53,358 nucleotides of DNA, taken from assembly GCA_017470945.1 (NCBI GenBank), contig JAFUXH010000098.1:1-53358 (forward strand), given 5' to 3'. The notes beneath the pieces were generated by a model, which saw only the letters and a list, made by a program, of their open reading frames with translations, had not been told where the DNA came from and searched no databases. A program made the position numbers and the translations under genes. Position 1 is the first letter of the stretch, and each line of letters opens with the position of its first letter. Shown in pieces: positions 26,249 through 35,509 of the stretch. The stretch comes from Clostridia bacterium (lineage in GTDB: Bacteria > Bacillota > Clostridia > Christensenellales > Aristaeellaceae).

Positions 26249-27755
26249 GGGCAGCATCTCCCTTGTGCAGTTCTTTTTCGTACAGTTCTTCCTTTGCCGC
26301 CGCTTTCTTATCGGCAATGCGCTTTTGCACATTCACCATTTCATCCTTGGTCAGCCCGCAGCGGCGCATGGCCAGCAGGGTGCAGATCCAACCCACGATG
26401 GCCAGGCCGTAACGGAGGAACATGGTCATCCAGAACACGCCGGAAGTGGCGGGGTCGCCGGGCTGGGGCATGGTGGCAGTGTAGCCGATCAGGGCCACGC
26501 AGCCGGTGGCGATAGCCGCGGAGAAGGAGGATACGATCTTGTCCACCAGGCTGTAGGTTCCGCTGATCACAGCGGGGATGTACTTACCGCTGCGATCCAG
26601 CTCATAGTCGATAATGCCTGCCATGAAACCGGTGTTGGCCGTGGTCACGCACATAGCAAAGCCGTTGGTGATGAAGGTCAGCGCCACATAAAGGATCATG
26701 GTTACGCCCATGGAAGCGATGGTGGTGGTGCCTACGGTATTGCGCACGATGATGAAGAACGCGATGATGGCCAGATTGGCGAAAATGCAGTTCCGCGTCC
26801 AGGATACGATGCTTTCCTTGTGGCCGTGTTTACCGGCGTACCGCGCGCCATAGGCGGCGAACAGGATGGAAGGCAGCATACCGATCATGCTGAGGGTGGT
26901 AGCCAGGCCCATATCGCCGATCAGGATGCCGTTGAGCATGGTGCTGACGATGGAAGCTGAGGACGCCTGCTGAGCAATCTTATCGGAAGCCGCGGAAAGG
27001 ATGTAACTCTGAAGGGGCTTATTGCTCTTCAGCACGTCCACCATATCGCGAACCTTCAGGCGCTCGTTCTTGATGCCCTTGAAATTCTCGGGCTTGTCAT
27101 ATTCCGAAATACCGATGCACACCAGCACCACACCGATAAAGGAAATGGTAACACACATCCAGGTTGTGATGTTCAGGAAATTCTGGTTGAAGCTGCCGCC
27201 CAGCGCGGGCATCAGCTTGGTATAGACGATGATATTCAGCGCCATGGGCGTCAGATAGTTCAGCACCGTCTGCCAAACGCCCACCGTGGGCCGCTGCTTG
27301 GGGTCGTTGGTCATCAAGGCAGGCAGCGTCTGGGCCGTCATGTTCACGATGGTGTAGCCGATCACGTAGATCAGATAGAACAGCAGGAACACAGGAATGC
27401 CGTGGCCCTTGCTGGAAAAGAAGTTGAACATGCACAAAAGGCCCGCGCTTTGAATCACCCAGCCGATCAGCATGAGGGGCCGGACCTTCCCAAAGCGGGT
27501 ATTGAAGCGGTCGTACACGAAGGCCAGCAGCGGGTCGGTGATGGCGTCAAAGATGCGGGTGAAGGTGAGCAGGCCGCCCACCACCAGGGTGGCGATGCCG
27601 TAGCCGATGGAGGCGGAATAGCTGGCCAGGCCGATCAGGAAATACACGGCCATGCCGTTGAAGGCGTTGAACGCCACCAAAATGATTTGCCACAGCTTGG
27701 CTTTGCGGTATTGCACGCCGTTTTGTTCGATCGCAGACACATTCTCCTTTGCCAT
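26241..27755 (-). CDS. Glycoside/pentoside/hexuronide:cation symporter (GPH family)
   Basis: A 504-residue MFS_2-type transporter with about 12 helices. Landmarks: ITDPLLAFVYDRFNTRFGKVRP between helices 2 and 3, which is the GPH signature (seen here as DAITDP and FGKVRPLM), and ASDKIAQQASSAS in the second half. It imports a glycoside with a cation. It is first in the operon, so the intracellular GH2, GH78, GH43 and GH1 enzymes downstream would act on an intact imported glycoside. ATG at 27755; AGGAAGAG lies upstream. C-terminal tail is charged and cytoplasmic. Confidence 0.93.
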   Translation of the reverse strand: MAKENVSAIEQNGVQYRKAKLWQIILVAFNAFNGMAVYFLIGLASYSASIGYGIATLVVGGLLTFTRIFDAITDPLLAFVYDRFNTRFGKVRPLMLIGWVIQSAGLLCMFNFFSSKGHGIPVFLLFYLIYVIGYTIVNMTAQTLPALMTNDPKQRPTVGVWQTVLNYLTPMALNIIVYTKLMPALGGSFNQNFLNITTWMCVTISFIGVVLVCIGISEYDKPENFKGIKNERLKVRDMVDVLKSNKPLQSYILSAASDKIAQQASSASIVSTMLNGILIGDMGLATTLSMIGMLPSILFAAYGARYAGKHGHKESIVSWTRNCIFANLAIIAFFIIVRNTVGTTTIASMGVTMILYVALTFITNGFAMCVTTANTGFMAGIIDYELDRSGKYIPAVISGTYSLVDKIVSSFSAAIATGCVALIGYTATMPQPGDPATSGVFWMTMFLRYGLAIVGWICTLLAMRRCGLTKDEMVNVQKRIADKKAAAKEELYEKELHKGDAAHA

Positions 27756-27808
27756 GGAGCATCTCTTCCTTTCTTCCGTGTGCCGGTCGCCCTGCACTTT
27801 CTGGGAAC

Positions 27809-27837
27809 ATTATAGAAAAAAACGACAGGGCCGTAAA
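27809..27837 (-). promoter_or_regulatory. Promoter of the glycoside operon
   Basis: Minus strand TTTACG (27837-27832), 17 bases, TATAAT (27814-27809), about 55 bases before the symporter start. The 188-base gap to the divergent AraC gene should also hold its operator; I see no clear dyad. Confidence 0.6.
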
Positions 27838-27943
27838 GCCAAAAAGCTGAGTAAAGTTACAAAAATTCAGGTTGTTTTTCGGCTTTTTCACGTTTTATTT
27901 TCAAGGAAAACAAGGATGTTCCCGTTGAAATAGGAGAAAAAGG

Positions 27944-29215
27944 ATGTTAAAATATCAAGAGAAGCAATGGAAAGAGGCGTTTTTCATGCGTTCAGGCATG
28001 ACGAAAAGCGAGCAAAACCTGATTTTGCTGGAAGCTCTGATCCCCCGGAACGAGCGATTGTACATATGGTGCTATGGCACGGATGGAAAGAAAAAGGGCA
28101 GCTCCTGCCCCGGCCCCCTGGAGGACGCGCTGGACCGCGCCTTCCGGGGGCTGGGCGGCCTGGAAAAGGCGCGGCAATACGCCGCCCGGCCGGACAGCGG
28201 CAAGCCCCTGATCATCGGCTCCTCCATCGGGATGCAGTGGGCCGTCACCCTGGAAGCGGAACGGGAGAACAGCCTGTTTTTTGTGATCGGGCCCGTTTTC
28301 TATCAGCAGATGGATGAAAAAAAGCTGCGGGAAAGCCTGCTGCGCCCCCACACCGCCCAGCATGATACGGGCTGGATCGGGGAATTGCTGGCCGTCGCGG
28401 CGCAAATCACCGTGCTTTCCTATCCTGTATTTACACGGTATATCATCATGGTGCACAACACGCTGACCGGGCAGCAATTGGGCCTGGAGGACCTGGCGGC
28501 CGGCGGGGCGGAGGAAGCAAGCATCCGGGAAAACCCGGCGGGTAAAAGGAACCGGATGGGCGTGTATCAGGCGGAAAAAGCGCTGCTGGATATGGTGCGG
28601 CAGGGAAACATCAACTATCAATCCGCCCTGCAATACAGCAGCGGCTTAAGCCACGGCGTGCCCATCGAAGGAAGCGACCCGCTCAGGCCAATGAAAACCA
28701 GCGTCATCGTTTTTACCACCCTGGTCAGCCGCGCCGCCATGGAGGGCGGGCTTTCCCCGGAGGTAGCCTACTCCCTGGGGGATTCCTACATTCAAACGGC
28801 GGAAAACAGCCGGGATTCCGGCGAACTTGCCGCCCTGGCCACCGCCATGTACCATGATTTTATTTACCGGGTGCATTACCTGCACGCCAACCCCAACTAT
28901 TCCCACGCCATCCAGAAATGCTGCGATTATATCGAGCTCAGCCTGGATCGAAAAATTTGCGCCGCCGATCTGGCGGGGCTGGTGGGCTACACGGAATACT
29001 ACCTGACGGAAAAATTCAAAAAGGAAACGGGCAAATCGGTGAGCGGCTACATTCGGGACGCCAAGATCGACCGCGCCAGGGCGATGCTGAAGGCCACCGA
29101 TCTGCCGGTATCCGAAATTGCCAACCGCTTGGCCTTCAATACCCCCAATTACTTTATTCAATGCTTCCGGGAGGTTGTGGGCTGCACCCCGGCGCAATAC
29201 AGAAAAGGGCCCTGA
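27944..29215 (+). CDS. AraC family transcriptional regulator
   Basis: A 423-residue regulator, divergent from the glycoside operon. The last 100 residues hold the two helix-turn-helix motifs (ICAADLAGLVGYTEYYLTEK, then VSEIANRLAFNTPNYFIQCF) typical of AraC/XylS. The first 300 residues lack any domain I can name; a stretch with IGSSIGMQWAVTLE and FFVIGPVFYQQ suggests a sensory fold. ATG at 27944 after GGAGAAAAAGG; an alternative ATG at 27986 is possible. Probably activates the glycoside operon in response to the sugar (inference from position). Confidence 0.9.
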   Translation: MLKYQEKQWKEAFFMRSGMTKSEQNLILLEALIPRNERLYIWCYGTDGKKKGSSCPGPLEDALDRAFRGLGGLEKARQYAARPDSGKPLIIGSSIGMQWAVTLEAERENSLFFVIGPVFYQQMDEKKLRESLLRPHTAQHDTGWIGELLAVAAQITVLSYPVFTRYIIMVHNTLTGQQLGLEDLAAGGAEEASIRENPAGKRNRMGVYQAEKALLDMVRQGNINYQSALQYSSGLSHGVPIEGSDPLRPMKTSVIVFTTLVSRAAMEGGLSPEVAYSLGDSYIQTAENSRDSGELAALATAMYHDFIYRVHYLHANPNYSHAIQKCCDYIELSLDRKICAADLAGLVGYTEYYLTEKFKKETGKSVSGYIRDAKIDRARAMLKATDLPVSEIANRLAFNTPNYFIQCFREVVGCTPAQYRKGP

Positions 29216-29238
29216 TCCGGATAAACGGAAGGAGTTTT

Positions 29239-29282
29239 CTGGGGCAACCATTCTTTGAAGGCCAATGAACGGTCTCCCCCAG
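29239..29282. repeat. Degenerate copy of the CTGGGGGAAACC inverted-repeat element
   Basis: CTGGGGCAACCATTCTTTG, four bases, then CCAATGAACGGTCTCCCCCAG resembles the perfect palindrome at 48437-48480 with several substitutions. The following AGCCCCTTCC tract also resembles the sequence after the other copy. It lies 23 bases behind the AraC stop and may act as its terminator together with the T-rich stretch near 29320. Confidence 0.75.
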
Positions 29283-29549
29283 CCCCTTCCGGGAAAGCCG
29301 CAAAAGGCTTGCTCGGGCTTTTGTTATCCAGCTGATCCATCCGGTCTGCCTTCTGTTGCGGCGGCAGACGCAGGCAGTCATTGCGCGGCGCATCGTTTGA
29401 CCCAAAAACTTCACTGTGTACCGCGTATTTACCCGGCACGCTCCCGCGGTTTCCCGGATCGCGCCGTGCATGGCCGCCGTGAACGCGCCAAAGGGAATGG
29501 GATGCCGTTGATCCTATCTCTGTCGGGCAAAAAAATATCCCAAATCATA
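29283..29549. other. Intergenic stretch without a recognisable gene
   Basis: Open frames exist on both strands, but none has a convincing RBS or protein-like composition, and they run through the repeat element. The stretch may be decayed sequence. The next clear signal is the promoter at 29550. Confidence 0.5.
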
Positions 29550-29578
29550 TTGGCATCAGTGAAAACATGATTTATAAT
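29550..29578 (+). promoter_or_regulatory. Strong promoter upstream of the mannoside genes
   Basis: TTGGCA (29550-29555), 17 bases, TATAAT (29573-29578). A 7-bp inverted repeat AAATCAT (29542-29548) / ATGATTT (29567-29573) flanks the -35 box and could be an operator. Confidence 0.8.
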
Positions 29579-29632
29579 AAGATGAAAGTTAAGTTTTCAA
29601 ATTACTTTACAAAATCAAAAGAGGGCTACACG

Positions 29633-29835
29633 ATGAAAAGATCCTGTCTCCGGTGCTGGCCATCCGCGTGCTGCCGGGCCCGGCTTCCTTCGCTTCCGCG
29701 GAAGATCTGCCCATCCTGGATCAGCTGATCAAAAACGGCCACGCTGAAATCGGCTTTGTGGGCAACGTGCACGCCGCCAGCAGCATCCTGGACCGGTATC
29801 TGGGTTATTTCGGGCGATGTTGCCGCACGGCCTGA
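29633..29835 (+). pseudogene. Frameshifted remnant of a secreted (binding-protein-like) protein
   Basis: An ATG at 29633 with GAGGG upstream starts MKR and soon loses sense. In the next frame the same region reads KILSPVLAIRVLPGPASFAS then AEDLPILDQLIKNG, which looks like a signal peptide ending in AS-AED and the first residues of a mature secreted protein. Restoring one A in the ATGAAAAG tract would join them as MKKILSPVLA. The frame stops at 29835 after about 65 codons, so the protein is both frameshifted and truncated. It may be the remains of the sugar-binding protein once encoded in front of the epimerase/phosphorylase pair. Confidence 0.6.
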
Positions 29836-29867
29836 TCGATGGATCATTTAATCATTTGGAGGCGACT

Positions 29868-31049
29868 ATGACGCGTTTCATGGAGGAGATACACCAGGAA
29901 TTCACGGGGCGCATCCTGCCCTTCTGGCGGGGCTTGCGGGATGACGCCCACGGCGGCTTTGTGGGGCAAGTGGATTTTGACCTGACCCGCCATCCCGAAG
30001 CGGACAAAGGCTGCATCCTGAACAGCCGCATCCTTTGGTTTTTCTCGGAGGCGTATTTGCTGCTGCGGAACGAGGCGCTTTTGCGGGAAGCGAATCATGC
30101 TTATGACATGCTCCAGCGCATGACGGATGCGCGGAACGGCGGGGTATACTGGGCCCTGCACGCCGACGGCACGGTGGCGGACGGCACCAAGCACACCTAC
30201 AACCAGGCCTTCGCCATTTACGCCCTGTCGGCTTATTTCCGGGCCTCGGGCGATGCGGATGCCCTCAGCCGGGCGAAAGCGCTGTTCCGCGTCATCGAAA
30301 CCAAGTGCCGGGACGCGGGGGGCTATCTGGAGGCCTTCACCGCCGACTGGCAGCCGGAAAGCAATGAGAAGCTTTCCGAAAACGGCGTCATGGCAACGCG
30401 CACCATGAACACCCTGCTCCACGTACTGGAGGGGTATACCGGGCTGTACCAGGCCTGGCCGGACGCCGAATTGAAAGCCCGGCTCTATGAGATCCTGGAC
30501 ATTTGGGAAACGAAGATTTACAACCGGGAAATGCGCCGGCAGGAGGTGTTTTTCGATCATGCGTACAACACCCTGATCGATCTGCACTCCTTCGGCCACG
30601 ACATCGAAACCAGCTGGCTGGCGGAAAAGACCCTGGAGGCGCTGGATGATCCCGCCCTGACTGTCCGCATCCGACCCCTTTTGTTGGCAATGGCGGATCA
30701 CATCTATCACGCCGCCTTCACCGATCACGGCTTTGCCAACGAGAGCGAAAAAGGCGTGGTCAATCAAAAGCGCATCTGGTGGGTGCAGGCGGAATCGCTG
30801 ATGGGCTTTTTGAACGCCTGGGAAAAGACCGGCGAAACGCGCTATCGGGACGCGGTGCTTTCCCAGTGGGCCTACATCCGGGACGTGCTGACCGACAAGC
30901 GCCCCGGCAGCGAATGGTTCTGGTATGTGAACGAGGATGGCACGCCCGGCAGCGACCAGCCCATCGTGGAGCCCTGGAAATGCCCCTATCACAACGGCCG
31001 TATGTGCATGGAAGTGCTGCGCCGCGGCTTTGAGGAGGAGAGCAAATGA
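29868..31049 (+). CDS. N-acylglucosamine 2-epimerase/cellobiose 2-epimerase family protein
   Basis: A 393-residue (alpha/alpha)6-barrel AGE-family enzyme. Conserved parts include [60 protein letters not shown] and [10 protein letters not shown], with the general acid/base histidines in SFGHDIE and PYHNGRM (family analogy). Size, the [16 protein letters not shown] part and the neighbour point to a cellobiose 2-epimerase, which turns beta-1,4-mannobiose or cellobiose into the mannosyl-glucose or glucosyl-mannose epimer. ATG at 29868 follows TTTGGAGG. It overlaps the GH130 gene by four bases. Confidence 0.92.
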   Translation: MTRFMEEIHQEFTGRILPFWRGLRDDAHGGFVGQVDFDLTRHPEADKGCILNSRILWFFSEAYLLLRNEALLREANHAYDMLQRMTDARNGGVYWALHADGTVADGTKHTYNQAFAIYALSAYFRASGDADALSRAKALFRVIETKCRDAGGYLEAFTADWQPESNEKLSENGVMATRTMNTLLHVLEGYTGLYQAWPDAELKARLYEILDIWETKIYNREMRRQEVFFDHAYNTLIDLHSFGHDIETSWLAEKTLEALDDPALTVRIRPLLLAMADHIYHAAFTDHGFANESEKGVVNQKRIWWVQAESLMGFLNAWEKTGETRYRDAVLSQWAYIRDVLTDKRPGSEWFWYVNEDGTPGSDQPIVEPWKCPYHNGRMCMEVLRRGFEEESK

Positions 31050-32209
31050 CCTATCAGGAACTGCAGGCCCGGTATGAGATTTTGGTGAACCGGAAAAATA
31101 CCGTGAACTATGACCGGTACAACGGCATCTATGAGCGCTGGAACCACGCCGTGCTGACCCGGAACCACATTCCGCCTTTTTGGATGTACGATCCCAACCC
31201 GGAGACGAATCCCCACATGATGCAGCGCATGGGCGTCAACGCGGTATTCAACAGCGGGGCGATTTTGCTGGATGGGAAATTCACCCTAGTGGCCCGGGTG
31301 GAGGGCAGCGACCGCAAGAGCTTTTTCGCCGTGGCGCAATCCGATTCCGGGGTGGACGGCTTCCGCTTTTGGGACGAGCCGGTGCTGCTGCCCGATACCT
31401 GCCCGGAAGAAACCAACGTGTATGATATGCGCCTGACGAAGCACAAGGACGGGTGGATCTACGGCGTGTTCTGCTCGGAGAGCAAGGATACGACATCCAA
31501 TGATCTCTCCGCCGCGGTGGCGGCTGCCGGCATCGCGCGCACCAAGGACCTGAAAACCTGGGAGAGGCTGCCCAACCTGAAAACGCTTCATTCTCCACAG
31601 CAACGCAACGTGTGCCTGCATCCCGAATTTGTGAACGGGAAATACGCCTTCTATACCCGGCCCATGGATGATTTCATCGAAACGGGCAGCGGCGGGGGCA
31701 TCGGCTTCGGCCTGTGCGACGATATCACCCATGCCATAATCGACGAGGAAAAAATGACCTCCATCCGGAAGTACCACACCATCACCGAAAGCAAAAATGG
31801 CGCGGGGGCGGTGCCCATCAAGACGGACAGGGGCTGGATCCACATCGCCCACGGCGTGCGCAACACCGCGGCGGGATTGCGGTATGTGATCTACTGCTTC
31901 GCCACCGCCCTGGACGACCCATCGAAGGTCATCGCCGAGCCCGGCGGCTTCCTGATCGGCCCCGTGGGCATCGAGCGTATCGGCGACGTGAGCAACGTGT
32001 GCTTCACCAACGGGGCCATCGCCGCGCCGGATGGAAAAGTATATATTTACTACGCCTCCAGCGATACCCGCCTGCACGTGGCCACCACGGACTTAGACCG
32101 CCTCACCGATTATGTGTTCAACACCCCCGCCGATCCCGGCCGCAGCGTCGATTGCGTCCGGCAGCGGGTGGACTTCATCCGGAAAAACCTGGATTACTTA
32201 AGCAAATAA
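31046..32209 (+). CDS. GH130 glycoside phosphorylase, mannosylglucose phosphorylase type
   Basis: A 387-residue five-bladed propeller of family GH130, subfamily 1 by its N-terminus ([40 protein letters not shown]) and ETNVYDMRL, whose aspartate is the predicted proton donor. These enzymes phosphorolyse 4-O-beta-mannosyl-glucose to mannose-1-phosphate and glucose. Together with the epimerase upstream (ATGA overlap) it forms the known beta-mannobiose route of gut bacteria. Cytoplasmic. No mannanase or transporter is adjacent; the broken secreted protein upstream may be what is left of one. Confidence 0.95.
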   Translation: MTYQELQARYEILVNRKNTVNYDRYNGIYERWNHAVLTRNHIPPFWMYDPNPETNPHMMQRMGVNAVFNSGAILLDGKFTLVARVEGSDRKSFFAVAQSDSGVDGFRFWDEPVLLPDTCPEETNVYDMRLTKHKDGWIYGVFCSESKDTTSNDLSAAVAAAGIARTKDLKTWERLPNLKTLHSPQQRNVCLHPEFVNGKYAFYTRPMDDFIETGSGGGIGFGLCDDITHAIIDEEKMTSIRKYHTITESKNGAGAVPIKTDRGWIHIAHGVRNTAAGLRYVIYCFATALDDPSKVIAEPGGFLIGPVGIERIGDVSNVCFTNGAIAAPDGKVYIYYASSDTRLHVATTDLDRLTDYVFNTPADPGRSVDCVRQRVDFIRKNLDYLSK

Positions 32210-32217
32210 TAAATATG

Positions 32218-32250
32218 AATCCCCATGCCGAAATTGCAAGCATGGGGATT
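32218..32250. terminator. Intrinsic terminator between convergent operons
   Basis: A perfect 11-bp stem AATCCCCATGC / GCATGGGGATT (32218-32228, 32240-32250) with TTTTGATGTTATT after it on the plus strand and ATATTTATTATTT on the minus strand. It can serve both GH130 and the GH32-like gene. Confidence 0.82.
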
Positions 32251-32270
32251 TTGATGTTATTGCACAAGCA

Positions 32271-33695
32271 TCACAGCGTATAAAGCGCGATATGGCGGAA
32301 CGCGGCGCTGCCGCCGAAAGCGTACAGCCCGCACCGGCGGGCGCTGTAATCAAAGCCCCGCGCCGTCAGGGCGGTTTGGCCGTTCAGATAGATGACGATC
32401 AGGCTGCCCTCCGCCAGGATGGTGACGTGCACGGTCTCCCCCGCCTTCAAGGCCACGGGGCGCTCCAATTCCACTTCATAGGGGAAGGTGGCCCCGCCGT
32501 CCTCGTACATGCGGATGGCGGTGATCCATTGCGCCCGCTGACGGTCCGGCTCCAACTGCAGGTAATACCCCTTCACAAATTCCCGGTCCACCTGCAACGC
32601 GACGCCCAATTCCCGCACGCCCTGATCGAAGATCAGGTCGGCCTCGAGGCGGAAGCATTCCGGCAGCGCGTTCAGCAAAGCGCTGGCGTAGGCCGCCGCA
32701 TCCACGGAAACACCATCCGCCGTCCGCGTCCACGCCCCCTGCAACGGCTCAAAGGTCAGGGGCATTTCCTGCCCAAAGGCCTGACGCACCGTTTCCGGCG
32801 GCAGCACGGCCAGGGTGCCGTCGGGGTTCTGCGCAAGCTCGTGCACCACCATGGTGCCGCCATGATCGAAGGTGCCGTAATCCTTGCCGGGCCAGCAGGG
32901 GGGATTGAAGCCCTTGGCGTTGAATTCCTTGGCGGCGGCCCAGCCGAACAGATAGCGCTTTTCCCCGTCTGTCGCCGTTTTGCCGGCGTAAAACACCCGG
33001 GTGTCGAAGGTATCCACCGCCGGCACGATCCAGGGGCCGTTCAGCGTTCTGCTCATGCGGTAGAAGGTTTGATACCGGCTGGACGCGGCGGAGTAAATCA
33101 GGTAATACCAATCGCCCATGCGGAACAGATCGGGGCATTCCAGCGCGCTTTGATGGTTGCCCGGCGTATAGAAGGGCGGCCGGTATTCCCAGTGGTGCAG
33201 ATCGTCGCTGACGCACAGGCCCACGCAGCCCTTCCGCTCCGTTTTCCCCTCCTTCACGGAGGCGCAAACCAGCATCCACCATTTTTTCTCCCCTTCGTGG
33301 AAGAACACAAAGGCGTCCCGCCAATCGCGCATCCCGTAAATGACCCCGTCGGGGCCGAAGGTATCCTCCGGGATCTCCGTCCACGTATCCAGATCCTTGC
33401 TTACGGCGTGGCGGATCACCTGAGATTCCGGGGTCAGCAGGCAGGGAAACATGTGATAGAGCCCCTCGTGCCAAATCACGCAGCCCGTGGCGCCGAAAAT
33501 GCCGGTATCGTGCTCGGTGTAATGCACCAGGTCCTCCGTATCCAGCATGTACCAGCCCGGCTTGGCGTCCAGGCCCTGATACTTCGGGGGCCAGCGCTTG
33601 AGATAAAAGGGCTTGAAGCGCCCGCTTTGTTCATCGTAAAACGGAATGATATCGCTGCACCGCGCCTTTTCCGCCTGATAGAAAATGTTCATCAT
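32271..33695 (-). CDS. GH32-like (clan GH-J) glycosidase
   Basis: A 474-residue protein with an N-terminal five-bladed propeller and a C-terminal beta sandwich (from about 310). The acid/base motif ALECPDLF is intact, and the stabiliser motif, usually RDP, reads WRDAF. The classical N-terminal WMNDPNG is replaced by SDIIPFYDEQSG, in which Asp15 could be the nucleophile. It therefore belongs to a divergent branch whose substrate need not be a fructan. No signal peptide. It is last in the importer operon, so it probably hydrolyses the imported oligosaccharide. Start ATG at 33695 (or 33692) after CGGGAG. Confidence 0.82.
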   Translation of the reverse strand: MMNIFYQAEKARCSDIIPFYDEQSGRFKPFYLKRWPPKYQGLDAKPGWYMLDTEDLVHYTEHDTGIFGATGCVIWHEGLYHMFPCLLTPESQVIRHAVSKDLDTWTEIPEDTFGPDGVIYGMRDWRDAFVFFHEGEKKWWMLVCASVKEGKTERKGCVGLCVSDDLHHWEYRPPFYTPGNHQSALECPDLFRMGDWYYLIYSAASSRYQTFYRMSRTLNGPWIVPAVDTFDTRVFYAGKTATDGEKRYLFGWAAAKEFNAKGFNPPCWPGKDYGTFDHGGTMVVHELAQNPDGTLAVLPPETVRQAFGQEMPLTFEPLQGAWTRTADGVSVDAAAYASALLNALPECFRLEADLIFDQGVRELGVALQVDREFVKGYYLQLEPDRQRAQWITAIRMYEDGGATFPYEVELERPVALKAGETVHVTILAEGSLIVIYLNGQTALTARGFDYSARRCGLYAFGGSAAFRHIALYTL

Positions 33696-33722
33696 TGCAC
33701 TCCCGCTATTGAATTGTCAGCG

Positions 33723-33753
33723 AAGGGACTGCCGGCTTACCCGGCAGTCCCTT
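33723..33753 (-). promoter_or_regulatory. Intercistronic stem-loop behind the binding-protein gene
   Basis: A perfect 13-bp stem AAGGGACTGCCGG / CCGGCAGTCCCTT with a 5-base loop, 20 bases after the stop of the binding protein. No T-run follows on the minus strand, so it looks like an mRNA-stabilising or partial-attenuation element that keeps the binding protein more abundant than the downstream glycosidase. Confidence 0.7.
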
Positions 33754-33773
33754 TGTTGATACAGGAAACTGGA

Positions 33774-35447
33774 TTACTGGTTCAGGTACCTCTCGGCGTA
33801 CCATTCGTTCACTTCTTTGGTGATATCCTCGCCGCCCAGGCGCTTCCAGTTGGCCACGAAATCATCGAAGCTATCCACGCTGGCAGAGCCGGAAATGATC
33901 TTGGTGAAGGTTTCGGCCTGCAGATCCTTCAGGGTGGACATCTTGCGCACCATGGTGGGCGTTTCGGTGCCGAACCAGGCGGAGAAGATCATCTTGCCGG
34001 TTTCGTATTCCACCAGGTAGTTCTGCTCGCTGCTGGGCAAGCCGTAGTTCATGAAGTACTGCCAGGCGGAGGGATCTTCGGGATTGTACTTGTAATCGTT
34101 GGCCATGTGGCGCACAACGCCGTTGTAGTATTTCAGGGCTTCGGGCGCCAGGATGCTTTCATCCGCCTCGCCGTTGAGCACCGCACGGATGGTACGGGCA
34201 TATTCCAGATCCTTGCTTTCGGCAGGGTCGCAGGCGAAGTAGGGATAGGAGGCCTTGTTGACGCCAGTGTCGGGGTCCAGGCCGTAGATATTCAGGGTTT
34301 CCACCGTGGTTTCAGGATTGTTGATGACCTCCTGGAACGCGTTGGCCAGCAGGAACAGCGCTTCGGGGTGCTCGCAGTTGGCGTTGACGGCGAACCAATC
34401 CTGCAGGGTGTAGGCGGAGCCCACCGTGGCCAATTCGCCTTCGGTATCCATGGCGTTGACGACCGTCCAATCGGCGTTGGGATCGTTCATCATGCAGTCG
34501 CTCAGATACATGATGTTGCCGCCCACGGTGCCGTAGTACATGCCCACCTTGCCGGCGGCGATATCTTCGCCCACGGTGTTGGGCTTCTTGACGCCGAATT
34601 CCTTATCGATCACGCCGTCGGCGTACATCTGGGCCAGCACCTCCAGGCCCTTCTTGGTGCCTTCCCGCAATCCGCCGTAGGAGACTTCCTTGGTTTCCTC
34701 ATCCACGATCCAGGTGTCGGTGAAGCCACCGAAGGCAGCTACCACGCCCTGCAGGGTGCCATAGTCCGACGCGGCGATCATTTCGTTGTTCAGCGCCAGG
34801 CCGTAGGTATCGTTCTTCCCATCCTGATCGGGATCGTCGTTGGCGAAGGCGTAGGCGATCTTCACCACGTCGTCAAAGGTCTTGGGCAATTCCAGGCCCA
34901 GGTTGTTCAGCCAATCCTGACGGATGTACAATTGGCTGCCCGGCCAGATCATGCCCTTGGTTTTGGTGAAGCCGTACAGGCGGCCGTTGACGTAGGACTG
35001 CTGGAACACCATGCCGTCCTTGCCCATCAGGGTCTTGCGCAGGATGTCGCCGCAATACAGGTCGAACAGATCGGTCACGTCGGCCAGTTTGCCGGCCTTG
35101 GCCAGCTGGGTGTACTGGTTGCCGTCCAGATACATCAGGTCCGGCAGCTGGTTGGACGCGATGGCCATGGTCATCTTTTGCTTGTAATCGTCGCCGTTGG
35201 CCAGCACCACGATTTCCAGTTCGATGTTGTACAGATCCTTGTAGCGCTGGATCCATACGTTGTGGTTGATATCGTCGCCTTCATTGAAGCGGGGCATGGA
35301 GCGGCAGAAATACGCCGTCAGGTGCACCGGCTCGCCGTAGCGCACGATGCGGCCCTGCTCATCCACCACGTCAGCCTCGGCGAAGCCAAAGCTGCACATG
35401 GAGGTCAGCATGACCAGAGCAACCAGGAAAACGAGCATCTTTTTCAT
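33774..35447 (-). CDS. ABC transporter substrate-binding protein, LplA-like
   Basis: A 557-residue extracellular binding protein of the large (about 550 residue) carbohydrate SBP_bac_1-type group used by LplABC/YtcQ importers. Signal peptide MKKMLVFLVALVML then SMCSFGFAEA; the cysteine has Met before it, so a lipobox is not met and signal peptidase I cleavage after FA is more likely. Typical parts: KMTMAIASNQLPDLMYLD and GKVGMYYGTVGG. ATG at 35447 after AAAGGAGGG. Encoded behind LplC and LplB. Ligand unknown, presumably a plant oligosaccharide cut by the GH32-like enzyme. Confidence 0.93.
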   Translation of the reverse strand: MKKMLVFLVALVMLTSMCSFGFAEADVVDEQGRIVRYGEPVHLTAYFCRSMPRFNEGDDINHNVWIQRYKDLYNIELEIVVLANGDDYKQKMTMAIASNQLPDLMYLDGNQYTQLAKAGKLADVTDLFDLYCGDILRKTLMGKDGMVFQQSYVNGRLYGFTKTKGMIWPGSQLYIRQDWLNNLGLELPKTFDDVVKIAYAFANDDPDQDGKNDTYGLALNNEMIAASDYGTLQGVVAAFGGFTDTWIVDEETKEVSYGGLREGTKKGLEVLAQMYADGVIDKEFGVKKPNTVGEDIAAGKVGMYYGTVGGNIMYLSDCMMNDPNADWTVVNAMDTEGELATVGSAYTLQDWFAVNANCEHPEALFLLANAFQEVINNPETTVETLNIYGLDPDTGVNKASYPYFACDPAESKDLEYARTIRAVLNGEADESILAPEALKYYNGVVRHMANDYKYNPEDPSAWQYFMNYGLPSSEQNYLVEYETGKMIFSAWFGTETPTMVRKMSTLKDLQAETFTKIISGSASVDSFDDFVANWKRLGGEDITKEVNEWYAERYLNQ

Positions 35448-35509
35448 GGGAAACCCTCCTTTGATTGATCGTATGTGCACTGCCAGAGGCAGCAGCAGCC
35501 AAACAAGCC

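Noticed and set aside
20939-26515. Long plus-strand frames (770 and 811 codons) opposite the GH78 and GH2 genes
   Set aside because: Both are mirror frames of conserved glycosidases with intact catalytic motifs; no RBS and no protein-like composition.
29154-29570. Open frames on both strands between the AraC gene and the promoter at 29550
   Set aside because: They run through the degenerate palindromic repeat, lack ribosome binding sites and show no recognisable protein.
32292-35468. A 1058-codon open frame on the plus strand opposite the GH32-like and binding-protein genes
   Set aside because: It is antisense to two well-identified genes, low in sense composition (Gly/His/Val/Gln rich), spans their intergenic hairpin, and arises from strong GC bias at third codon positions.
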